This document shows positions 26,838 to 34,363 of a DNA stretch of 64,000 nt, in pieces. The notes beneath the pieces are model-generated. The model made no database searches. It saw nothing but the letters and a program-made list of their open reading frames with translations, and was not told the DNA's origin. Made by a program: the position numbers and the translations under genes. The DNA lies in NCBI GenBank assembly GCA_900315015.1, contig OMXJ01000007.1, positions 1-64,000 on the forward strand, given 5' to 3'. This stretch comes from an uncultured Eubacteriales bacterium. GTDB taxonomy: Bacteria; Bacillota; Clostridia; Lachnospirales; Lachnospiraceae. The stretch's first letter is position 1. Each line of letters starts with the position of its first letter.

Positions 26838-29800
26838 ATGATAAAACGTGTAGCTCATTATGCGCATAAGTGCACTTTCATGCTTACGCTTACGGCAGCT
26901 TTAACTGCAGGAAGCGTTGTCGGCCCGGTGAATCTTTTAGGCAGCGGAACTAGCGTGGTAGCACAGGCAGCAACGGCCTATGAAGGTACTGTTACTGCAA
27001 ATGAACTTAATGTGCGTAAAGGCGCTGGAACTAATTATGATATTGTACAGGCAAATGGAGCGAATCTTGTCCTGAAAAAGGATCAGAAGGTCACCATTAT
27101 TTCAACTAGCGGCGAGTGGTACAAGATCAGTGTTGTTTCAGGTGGTACAACCTATACAGGTTATTGTGTTTCCAGATATATTTCCAAGGGAAATGCAGTG
27201 AAGACTGCAACGACTTCTACATATAAGGGAAAGGTTACTGCTAATGAGTTAAATGTCCGCAAGGGCGCAGGAACCACTTATGGAATTGTTCGGGTGGGCG
27301 GTGAAAATCTTGTCCTTAAAAAGGCTCAGGAGGTCACTATCCTTGGTAAGGTCGGAGAATGGTATAAGATTTCCGTTCCTGTTAATGAAAAGACCTATAT
27401 GGGATATTGCCTTTCGACCTATATTGAAAAGGGAGAAAAAATAGTAGATGCGACTCCTACTCCTACAGGGCTTCCTGCAAAGGAAGCAACTCCGACTCCG
27501 GCAGCAGGAGAGGTTACACCTGCGCCTCAGCCTACTGCAGAGCCTACCGGAGCTGCAACAGCTACTCCTGCCCCAACAAAGGTGCCTTCATCTGATAAGC
27601 TTACAGCTACCATTACTACAGAGGAAAAGGATGATAAGATTATTACTTATACCTGTTCTCTTCCAGCAAAGGTAACTGCAAATTCTTTATATATAAGAAA
27701 GTCTCCGATTAGCGGAGAGGTTCAGGTTACTGTTACTAAAAATCAGCAGATTACCGTGCTAGGTCAAAAGACAGTGACAAATGGTGGAAAGAAGCAGAAG
27801 TGGTATAAGATAGAAGCTGTAGTTGATGGAACTGATTATAGCGGCTATGTTCTTAGTGATTATGTCAGATTTACCTTTAAGACAGGCTTCTATGGCAAGA
27901 CTTTAAATAAGGCTAAGATTTTTACGACAGCTAGCGCAACTAAGAGATTGACCTATGAGGATGGTTCTGCGATTCTTCTTCCGAAGGGAAGGCTCTTATA
28001 TGTAATAAGCGAGCAGAGTGTTAAGGGTACTAAGTACTATAGAGTTAAATTTACTGAAGACGGCGAGAATTATTTTGGTTATGTGAATGCAGTATCAATA
28101 AATGTTTTAGGCTCTAGAGAGATTACTGAAATCGAGCCTACTGCAACACCTACACCGACTCCTTCGCCTGTTCCGACAGGGGGCGAGGTTGTTACTCCTA
28201 CACCAGGCGCAGAGGATGGAAAGTATTCAGATCTTGGCTATGCAGCTACTGTAAGTGCTTCTGTGCTTAACGTAAGAAAGAATGCTGGTACTAGCTTTGA
28301 CAAGCTTGATTCTCTAAAAGAGGGAGATGCCCTTGTAGTTCTTTCAGAGGTTTCAGCTACTGATGGTTCAGACTGGTATTATATTTCTTACAACGATGGC
28401 GAAGATACCGGATATGTTTACGCACTTTACGTTACACTAGACATTGAAGATACAGTAAATGCCGTTGCAAGTAGCTCTATTAATATGTATGAAGAGGAGA
28501 GTACTTCTTCAGTTGTTTTAGATTCTAATGGTGATGAGGTGGTAATTGCAGCAGGTTCAACTGTTGAAGTTACCGTTGATGAAAATATTGATACAGATGA
28601 AAACGGCGAGCAGAAGTGGTTCGGAATAGTGGCTCTGGCAGCTGATGGAAATGAGTATGAGGGCTATGCTCTTGCAAACATGCTTAGATTAGCTAAGAAG
28701 GAAATTGTTGATGATACGGAGCCTACTCCTATTCCAACAGCAACTCCTACTCCTGCAGCTACAGCAACGCCAACTCCTATTGAAGCTACAGCAACACCTA
28801 CACCTACACCTGCATTATCAGTTACATCAACGCCTACACCTGTTGCTACAGCTACACCTACAGCAACTCCTACTCCTACTGCCGTCCCGGAGTATCCAAG
28901 CGGTTCTAAGTATGGAAGACTTAACGGTGTCGAGATGCTTGCGATAAAGGAGACAGCTTCTTATTCTAGTTCAGTTCTTAAGAATAGTTCTGGCTCACCT
29001 ATTATTTTATATGCATCTGACAAGTTTGCAATTTTAGATAAAACTTCAGATGGTACCTATACCTGGCAGAAGATACTTTACATTACAGGCGGGGCAACAT
29101 ATACTGGTTATTTAAATGCTGATTATGTAATTGATTATGATAGCACAGTTTCAACTGGGGTTGAAGATACAGAGAGTATTGCTGATTTTCAGGCGTATCT
29201 GAAGGAGCAGGGCTTCCCTGAAAGTTATCATGCAGCACTTACAGCCCTTCATGAGAAGCATCCTAAATGGGTGTTTAAGGCTTTTAATACAGGACTTGAC
29301 TGGAATACAGCTCTTGATAATGAGTCTCTTCCAGGAGGAAATCTCATTTCAAATACCAGGACTAATGCCTGGAAGTCATTTGAGACAGGGGCTTATAATT
29401 ACAAGACAGACAGCTTTATAGTTTATGATGGAAGTACCTGGGTAACTGCTTCTAAGGCAGCAGTTGCTTACTATATGGATCCTCGTAATTTCCTTGATGA
29501 AAATAATATTTTCCAGTTCGAGATACTTGATTATAATCCAAAATATCAGAATATTGCAGGAATCGAGAATATCTTAAAGGGTACTGCTATGTATAACACT
29601 ACCTTTGATTATATTGATGATGCAGGAAATACCGTTACTACGTCTTACGCTAAGGCTTTCCTTGCAGCAGCAGCTTATTCAGAGGTAAGTCCATATCATC
29701 TTGCTTCTCGTGCTAAGCAGGAAATCACAACTGGAAGTACAACCTTAAGTAACAGCGTTTCTGGTACCTTTGCTGGTTTTGAGGGCTTATATAATTTTTA

Positions 29801-30470
29801 TAATATAGGTGCTTATAACAGTACAGTTGCCGGTGGTGCAATTGCTAATGGCCTTAAGTACGCTAAGAGCGGAAGTACAAGTGCTACTCTTAATACGAAT
29901 TCTCTTATTCCTTGGAATAACAGATATCGTTCTATTGTCGGAGGAGCTTATATCATAGGTTATTCTTACATTGCACGTGGACAGAATACTATTTATCTTC
30001 AGAAGTTCAACATGACCCAGAAGTCTACTTATGCACATCAGTATATGTCAAATGTTGAAGCTCCTTATTCTGACGGAAGAAGAGTTGCAGCAGCATATCT
30101 TAGCATGGAGGAGACACCTATAGTATTCTCTATTCCGGTTTACAATAATATGCCGGCTGAAAAGGTAAGTGCACCTGCTGCAGTAAGCAATCCTAATAAT
30201 TATCTTTCTGCTTTAAGTGTTAAGGATAATAATGGAAATGAGCTTATTCTTACTCCTACCTTTACTGTATGCGGAAGCGAGACCTTTGATCTCATAGTAG
30301 ATTCTACTGTTGAGTCAGTTTCAGTAGAGGCTGCGACAGTTTCTAAGAAGGCTTCGGTTGCTGGTACAGGCGTGTTTACGATTGAGGGCGGAATTAATAC
30401 CGTAACTGTTGTTGTAACGGCTGAGGATGGTAATATGAGATTCTATACAATCAACATTGTTAAGCAGTAA
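26838..30470 (+). CDS. Secreted SH3-repeat glucosaminidase (wall hydrolase)
   Basis: A 1210-residue exported protein with a signal peptide (1-43, cut near AQA-AT). About seven bacterial SH3 domains follow, near residues 46-115, 122-192, 270-345, 350-425, 470-535, 540-615 and 690-760. They are separated by Pro/Thr linkers at about 205-250, 428-455 and 630-685. Residues 775-1080 match N-acetylglucosaminidase of the LytG type (SEVSPYHLASRAKQE holds the catalytic Glu). Residues 1115-1210 are a cadherin-like beta sandwich. It probably cleaves peptidoglycan during growth or separation. AAAGGAG precedes the ATG. Confidence 0.88.
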   Translation: MIKRVAHYAHKCTFMLTLTAALTAGSVVGPVNLLGSGTSVVAQAATAYEGTVTANELNVRKGAGTNYDIVQANGANLVLKKDQKVTIISTSGEWYKISVVSGGTTYTGYCVSRYISKGNAVKTATTSTYKGKVTANELNVRKGAGTTYGIVRVGGENLVLKKAQEVTILGKVGEWYKISVPVNEKTYMGYCLSTYIEKGEKIVDATPTPTGLPAKEATPTPAAGEVTPAPQPTAEPTGAATATPAPTKVPSSDKLTATITTEEKDDKIITYTCSLPAKVTANSLYIRKSPISGEVQVTVTKNQQITVLGQKTVTNGGKKQKWYKIEAVVDGTDYSGYVLSDYVRFTFKTGFYGKTLNKAKIFTTASATKRLTYEDGSAILLPKGRLLYVISEQSVKGTKYYRVKFTEDGENYFGYVNAVSINVLGSREITEIEPTATPTPTPSPVPTGGEVVTPTPGAEDGKYSDLGYAATVSASVLNVRKNAGTSFDKLDSLKEGDALVVLSEVSATDGSDWYYISYNDGEDTGYVYALYVTLDIEDTVNAVASSSINMYEEESTSSVVLDSNGDEVVIAAGSTVEVTVDENIDTDENGEQKWFGIVALAADGNEYEGYALANMLRLAKKEIVDDTEPTPIPTATPTPAATATPTPIEATATPTPTPALSVTSTPTPVATATPTATPTPTAVPEYPSGSKYGRLNGVEMLAIKETASYSSSVLKNSSGSPIILYASDKFAILDKTSDGTYTWQKILYITGGATYTGYLNADYVIDYDSTVSTGVEDTESIADFQAYLKEQGFPESYHAALTALHEKHPKWVFKAFNTGLDWNTALDNESLPGGNLISNTRTNAWKSFETGAYNYKTDSFIVYDGSTWVTASKAAVAYYMDPRNFLDENNIFQFEILDYNPKYQNIAGIENILKGTAMYNTTFDYIDDAGNTVTTSYAKAFLAAAAYSEVSPYHLASRAKQEITTGSTTLSNSVSGTFAGFEGLYNFYNIGAYNSTVAGGAIANGLKYAKSGSTSATLNTNSLIPWNNRYRSIVGGAYIIGYSYIARGQNTIYLQKFNMTQKSTYAHQYMSNVEAPYSDGRRVAAAYLSMEETPIVFSIPVYNNMPAEKVSAPAAVSNPNNYLSALSVKDNNGNELILTPTFTVCGSETFDLIVDSTVESVSVEAATVSKKASVAGTGVFTIEGGINTVTVVVTAEDGNMRFYTINIVKQ

Positions 30471-30535
30471 TTATTGATATTTTGTGTCAATGATTATTGT
30501 TAAGCAGTAATTATTGATATTTTACGTCAATGATT
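30456..30535. repeat. 40-bp tandem duplication across the stop codon
   Basis: Units 30456-30495 and 30496-30535 are identical except two bases (GT versus AC). The first includes the last codons and TAA of the glucosaminidase gene, so a copy of the gene end now lies just downstream. Confidence 0.95.
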
Positions 30536-30557
30536 AATGATAAATAATTAAATATAT

Positions 30558-30597
30558 GAGGGCGGCAGGAATTTGAACTTGCTGCCCTTTTTTTGAA
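30558..30597 (+). terminator. Terminator after the glucosaminidase gene
   Basis: GGGCGGCAGG pairs with CTTGCTGCCC (with G-U pairs) followed by seven T. Confidence 0.8.
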
Positions 30598-30608
30598 AAG
30601 GGGCATTG

Positions 30609-31706
30609 ATGAGTTGTTTTTGTAAATTGAAAAAATTAATGAATATGAAAATTAAGCTGGTGGTAATGGCGATGCTTTTTATCACTTCGTTTATAAATAT
30701 AGACCTAAAGCAGACCTTTGCTACGGAAAGTGAGAGGCAGGCAGAAGAACTGAGAGCCGAAATGAGCGTGGATTCGCAGGAGGCGGCAGTGCGTGAAGGA
30801 GAAGAGGTAGATATTCTGCTTACGGTGTCTTCTGATATTGAAATGGGCGATATTGAGGGAATGCTTTTATATGATGAGGAACTTCTTCAGTTTGTGTCTG
30901 CAGATAAGGGAATCAATGGCGGAGATGGCTTTTTAAAGCTCTCTCTTATAGGGGTGCAGCAGGGCTATTTAGAAAAGGGGTTTCTTATTTCTTTTACTGC
31001 CATAGCTAGCGGTAAGGCTACCATAGAGCTTTCAAAGGACACCCGCGCGTATTCCTTTGATAATGGAGAGAGTATTTTAGCTGGCGGGCCGGTAGTGCTT
31101 ACCTTTGATATTTTACCGAATGCGGAGGGAAGTGCCGATACTACTCTTTCATCTTTTAAAATAAGTCCTGGCAGTCTTGAGCCCGAGTACTCGGATGAGG
31201 TAGATGAATATCATGTAAGCGTGGGAGGTGATACCAAAAGACTTATTATTTCAGCTATTACAAATGATCCTGCGGCTAGAGTGAGCGTTGAAGGAAGCGA
31301 TACGCTTGATGAGGAAGAAAATTATGTTTATGTGACAGTGGTTGCTGAAAACGGCGCCAGAAGGACTATTACGCTTGTTGTTAAAAAGGAAAAAGTAGAG
31401 CCTGTGACCACAACTACTGTTGAGTTTACTACGAGTGGAACGCAGACAGTGACTAGACCGGTAGAGGAAGTGACTACAAAAAATACTACGCAAGTGCCTG
31501 AAACTACTGTTCAAATAAGTACAGAGGAGACACCGCCGGTTACTACCATGGCCGTAAGAGACCCTGATATTGAAACTAAAGAGGATATTGAGGCAAAAGA
31601 TAAGGTGAGCCGTCTTTCAAAGGTCATCACAGCACTAATCATAGCTTTAATTATATGTATAGCAGCACTTGTAGTTCTTATATTCAAGAGGAGACGTGAT
31701 AGATAA
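30609..31706 (+). CDS. Membrane-anchored cohesin-like surface protein
   Basis: Signal-anchor region at residues 10-35, then a cohesin-like beta sandwich (about 45-155; ILLTVSSDIEMGDIEGMLLYDEELLQF, split over strands). A cadherin-like domain follows at about 165-250, then a Thr-rich stalk (255-315) and a C-terminal helix (335-357) with KRRRDR staying inside. Cohesin domains bind dockerins in cellulosomes, but no dockerin is seen in this window, so its partner is unknown. Start ATG 30609 has AAAGGGG upstream; a later ATG near 30645 is possible. Confidence 0.7.
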   Translation: MSCFCKLKKLMNMKIKLVVMAMLFITSFINIDLKQTFATESERQAEELRAEMSVDSQEAAVREGEEVDILLTVSSDIEMGDIEGMLLYDEELLQFVSADKGINGGDGFLKLSLIGVQQGYLEKGFLISFTAIASGKATIELSKDTRAYSFDNGESILAGGPVVLTFDILPNAEGSADTTLSSFKISPGSLEPEYSDEVDEYHVSVGGDTKRLIISAITNDPAARVSVEGSDTLDEEENYVYVTVVAENGARRTITLVVKKEKVEPVTTTTVEFTTSGTQTVTRPVEEVTTKNTTQVPETTVQISTEETPPVTTMAVRDPDIETKEDIEAKDKVSRLSKVITALIIALIICIAALVVLIFKRRRDR

Positions 31707-31711
31707 TTAAC

Positions 31712-31740
31712 TTGACTTAAAGTGATGTGTGTTATATAAT
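31712..31740 (+). promoter_or_regulatory. Promoter of the gntR-mcsA-mcsB operon
   Basis: TTGACT at 31712-31717, 17-base spacer, perfect TATAAT at 31735-31740. It begins 6 bases after the previous gene. Confidence 0.88.
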
Positions 31741-31750
31741 AAATATAACA
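31730..31750. promoter_or_regulatory. Operator-like inverted repeat over the -10
   Basis: TGTTATAT-AATAA-ATATAACA: 8-base arms, 5-base spacer, covering the -10 of the operon. Best candidate binding site for the GntR protein encoded next. No CtsR heptad repeat (GGTCAAA) is visible. Confidence 0.65.
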
Positions 31751-31788
31751 AATACAATTATTGGTCTAGTATTATTTGGAGGTGGCCT

Positions 31789-32181
31789 ATGCTTATATCG
31801 ATAGATTTTAATAGCAGCGAAGCGATATATGTACAGCTTTGTGACCAGATAATATACCTTATAGCAAATGATGATCTTAAGGAGGGCGATAGTCTTCCTT
31901 CGGTGAGAGATCTTGCTGAGGCTATAGGAATAAATATGCATACGGTAAATAAGGCATATGGAATATTGCGTCAGGAAGGGTACGTAAAGTTAGACAGACG
32001 TCATGGTGCAGTGGTAAGTCTTGAGTGCAACAAGAGCGCAGAAATCCAGAATCTGAAAAATGAGCTTAGAAACGTTGTTGCTAGAGCTTCGTGCAGAGGT
32101 ATTACAAGAGGTGATCTTAGGAATATCGTGGATAGTCTCTATGATGAGCTTGAAACTAAAATGAAAAAGAAAGTGGAGTAG
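31789..32181 (+). CDS. GntR-family (YtrA-type) regulator at the ctsR position
   Basis: Protein of 130 residues: a GntR winged helix (AIYVQLCDQIIYLI, SLPSVRDLAEAIGINMHTVNKAYGIL split across helices) and a short C-terminal helical tail, as in the YtrA subfamily. YtrA-type regulators usually control ABC transporters. Here the gene leads mcsA-mcsB-clpC, where Firmicutes normally have ctsR. ATG 31789 has GGAGGT at 31779-31784. It lies 19 bases from mcsA. It is likely autoregulated through the inverted repeat on its promoter. Confidence 0.9.
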   Translation: MLISIDFNSSEAIYVQLCDQIIYLIANDDLKEGDSLPSVRDLAEAIGINMHTVNKAYGILRQEGYVKLDRRHGAVVSLECNKSAEIQNLKNELRNVVARASCRGITRGDLRNIVDSLYDELETKMKKKVE

Positions 32182-32200
32182 GTTTAAAGGAGGAGGGGAT

Positions 32201-33100
32201 ATGCTTTGTGAAGTTTGTAATATGAGAGATGCTAAGATCTGTTATACTGAAATCATAAATGGACAAAAGAGAGAGCAGTATTTATGCGAGGAATGTGCAG
32301 CTAAGAGAACTTCTATCATGAAGAATCCCTTTGCAGATGGAAGCTTTTCTTTAGGAGGCCTTTTGGCAGGTCTTATTTCTAAGGAATTAAATAAGGCTTC
32401 TAACGGCGATAAAAGAAAGACAGAGATTGAAAGTAAAGTTGATGCAGATAAAGAGGAGCTATGCTGCAGTGAATGCGGTATGACTCTTAAGGAATTCAGG
32501 GATACCGGAAAATTTGGCTGCCCTAATTGCTATAAGACCTTTGAGCCGTTCTTTTCAAAGAATATTAAGATCATTCAGGCGACAGACAGGCACTGCGGAA
32601 AATATCCTAAGAATTATAAGGACATTGCTGAAAAGGCAGGTAAGGAAAAGGCAGAAGGTAAGGCAGAGGAACTTTCTAATGTTGAGATGCTCTCTATTAG
32701 ACTGCAGCAGGCCGTTGAGAGAGAGGATTTTGAGGAAGCTGCCAGGATAAGAGATGAAATTAAAGCTGAAAAGGCTGTGAAAAAGCCTTCAAAAGCGGCT
32801 AGCGCAAAGAATAAGAATGCGGCTTCAAAGCCGGCAGCTGGTAAAAAGAGCGTAAAGGGCGCTACAAAGACGGCTAAGAGTGCAGGTAATAGCGCTGAAA
32901 AGGCAGAAAAGAGCGTAAAGGGCGTAAAGGGCGCTGCAAAGACGGCTAAGAGTGCAGGCAATAGCGCTGAAAAGGCAGAAAAGAGCGTAAAGAGCGTAAA
33001 GGGCGCTGCAAAGCTGGCTAAGAGTGCAGGTAATAGCTCTGATAAGAGTGAAAAAAGTACGAGCAGGGTAAAAGCGGCTAAGAAAAATAAAGCTGAATAA
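32201..33100 (+). CDS. mcsA: McsA-like zinc-finger/UVR protein with Lys-rich repeats
   Basis: Activator and adaptor of the McsB arginine kinase. Two zinc modules are seen: C3/C6/C29/C32 and CSEC...CPNC near residues 88-110. A UVR motif follows (LSIRLQQAVEREDFEEAARIRDEI, residues 166-190 approx.). B. subtilis McsA ends about there (185 residues). This one continues to 299 with a Lys/Ala/Ser-rich tail made of three 24-residue repeats. The position 12 bases before mcsB confirms the assignment. The tail's role is unknown. Confidence 0.9.
   Translation: MLCEVCNMRDAKICYTEIINGQKREQYLCEECAAKRTSIMKNPFADGSFSLGGLLAGLISKELNKASNGDKRKTEIESKVDADKEELCCSECGMTLKEFRDTGKFGCPNCYKTFEPFFSKNIKIIQATDRHCGKYPKNYKDIAEKAGKEKAEGKAEELSNVEMLSIRLQQAVEREDFEEAARIRDEIKAEKAVKKPSKAASAKNKNAASKPAAGKKSVKGATKTAKSAGNSAEKAEKSVKGVKGAAKTAKSAGNSAEKAEKSVKSVKGAAKLAKSAGNSSDKSEKSTSRVKAAKKNKAE
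32848..33060 (+). repeat. Three 72-bp tandem repeats in mcsA
   Basis: GGCTAAGAGTGCAGG recurs at 32872, 32944 and 33016, an exact 72-base period (24 codons). Copies are nearly identical, so expansion is recent. Confidence 0.92.
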
Positions 33101-33112
33101 ATTGGAGGTAGT

Positions 33113-34156
33113 ATGGAAAAATGGTATGACATTCCGGGTGAAAATGACAGTGTTGTTATAAGCAGCCGCGTTCGTCTTGCGAGAAATCTTGCGGGCCTCA
33201 ATTTTGAAGGCAGGATAGGTGATGCAGATGCGGGTGACCTTATAGAAAAGATAGCAGATGAGAAGGATAATATTGCGGCGCAGGTCAAGCAGAAGCTGAA
33301 TTTTACTGAAGTAGAGACGCTTTCTGATGAGAAAAAACAGGTGCTGATGGAGAGACATCTCATAAGTCAGTCCCTTGCAGATAAGAAAATGCCGGCAGGG
33401 CTTATTGCTTCAGAGGATGATGGTATTTCAATCATGATTAATGAGGACGATCATCTTCGCATTCAGTGCGTGAAATCGGGAAGTGCAATTGATAATGCAT
33501 ATATACTTGCTGATAAGATAGATGATTATATTGGCAGTAAGTGGGATTATTCCTTCGATAATAAATATGGATATCTTACAAGCAGCCTATCGGATTGTGG
33601 AACCGGGCTTAAGGCTTCCTTCCTTTTGTTTCTTCCGGGCATCAGTCTTGCAAATAGAATTCAAAAGCTTGCTGATGAGGTAGGTAAGTTCGGCATTGCC
33701 ATAAGAGGAAGTTATGGTGAGGGAACTAAGAGCGAGGGCTTTATTTATCAGCTCACCAGTACCAGGACGCTTGGCGTTTCTGAACATGAGATCATGGATA
33801 ATATTTCTCAGATCGTGCTTCAGATAGTAGATCAGGAGAATAAGCTCAGGAAATATATCCTCAGTAATTCAAGGGAGGAAATAGCGGATAAGATATTCCG
33901 TTCCTACGGTGTTTTAAGATATGCTAAAAGCCTTTCTACTCAGGATGCTACCATGATGCTTTCACAGTTAAAGCTGGGTCAGGAAAATGACATTATTAAA
34001 TTCAGGGACGATGAGAATATTTACGGCATGATGGTAGCCATAAGACAGGGAAGCATTCAGGAGATTGCAGGAAGAAAGCTTGGAAAGGTCGAGAGAGACC
34101 GTTTCAGAGCTAATTACCTCAATATGAGAATGAGTGCAATGGAACTTATAGAATAG
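33113..34156 (+). CDS. mcsB: Protein arginine kinase McsB with altered catalytic loop
   Basis: Phosphagen-kinase-fold enzyme that marks proteins with phospho-arginine for ClpC-ClpP. VISSRVRLARN (ATP site), MINEDDHLRIQC and GSYGEGTKSEG (substrate Glu region) are conserved. The loop that reads LTSCPTNVGTGLRAS in B. subtilis reads LTSSLSDCGTGLKAS here: Ser158 replaces the essential Cys167, and a Cys appears four residues later (C162). The frame is continuous and length (347) is normal, so it is not a pseudogene. It may have altered activity, use C162, or be a pseudokinase. Confidence 0.92.
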   Translation: MEKWYDIPGENDSVVISSRVRLARNLAGLNFEGRIGDADAGDLIEKIADEKDNIAAQVKQKLNFTEVETLSDEKKQVLMERHLISQSLADKKMPAGLIASEDDGISIMINEDDHLRIQCVKSGSAIDNAYILADKIDDYIGSKWDYSFDNKYGYLTSSLSDCGTGLKASFLLFLPGISLANRIQKLADEVGKFGIAIRGSYGEGTKSEGFIYQLTSTRTLGVSEHEIMDNISQIVLQIVDQENKLRKYILSNSREEIADKIFRSYGVLRYAKSLSTQDATMMLSQLKLGQENDIIKFRDDENIYGMMVAIRQGSIQEIAGRKLGKVERDRFRANYLNMRMSAMELIE

Positions 34157-34212
34157 TCGGTGCTGTTCATAAAATAGTAACAAAATCTATGTGGAATTAT
34201 CGCTTAATTATT

Positions 34213-34220
34213 GGTATAAT
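34213..34220 (+). promoter_or_regulatory. Extended -10 promoter upstream of clpC
   Basis: TGG directly before TATAAT (34215-34220), with TGGAAT 17 bases upstream as a weak -35. It gives clpC its own transcript with a leader of about 130 bases. Confidence 0.6.
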
Positions 34221-34264
34221 ATAAACGGTATAGGTTGTTTAGATTTATATACACATAAGATTAT

Positions 34265-34363
34265 ATGCTATGCTTCTCTAAATTCATGGGGCGTGAGTGC
34301 TTTATGAAAAAGGGGCAGGACCTAAAAATATATAAAGTAGTAGAAATAGAAAGGAAAGCATGA
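34265..34363 (+). CDS. Possible short upstream frame coupled to clpC
   Basis: An open frame from ATG 34265 (other in-frame ATGs at 34286 and 34304) ends at TGA 34361-34363, overlapping the clpC ATG as ATGA. The product would be up to 32 residues and basic at its end. No good ribosome site is visible, so it may be chance. Confidence 0.2.
   Translation: MLCFSKFMGRECFMKKGQDLKIYKVVEIERKA

Noticed and set aside
26838-30470. Several smaller Leu/Gln-rich frames inside the SH3 protein gene
   Set aside because: Out-of-frame readings of the Pro/Thr linker repeats.
32614-33363. 249-codon minus-strand frame opposite mcsA/mcsB
   Set aside because: Arises from repeat and codon bias of mcsA; overlaps two well-supported genes entirely.
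33113-34156. mcsB as a pseudogene
   Set aside because: The frame is intact, length is normal and all other motifs are conserved; only the Cys loop is changed.
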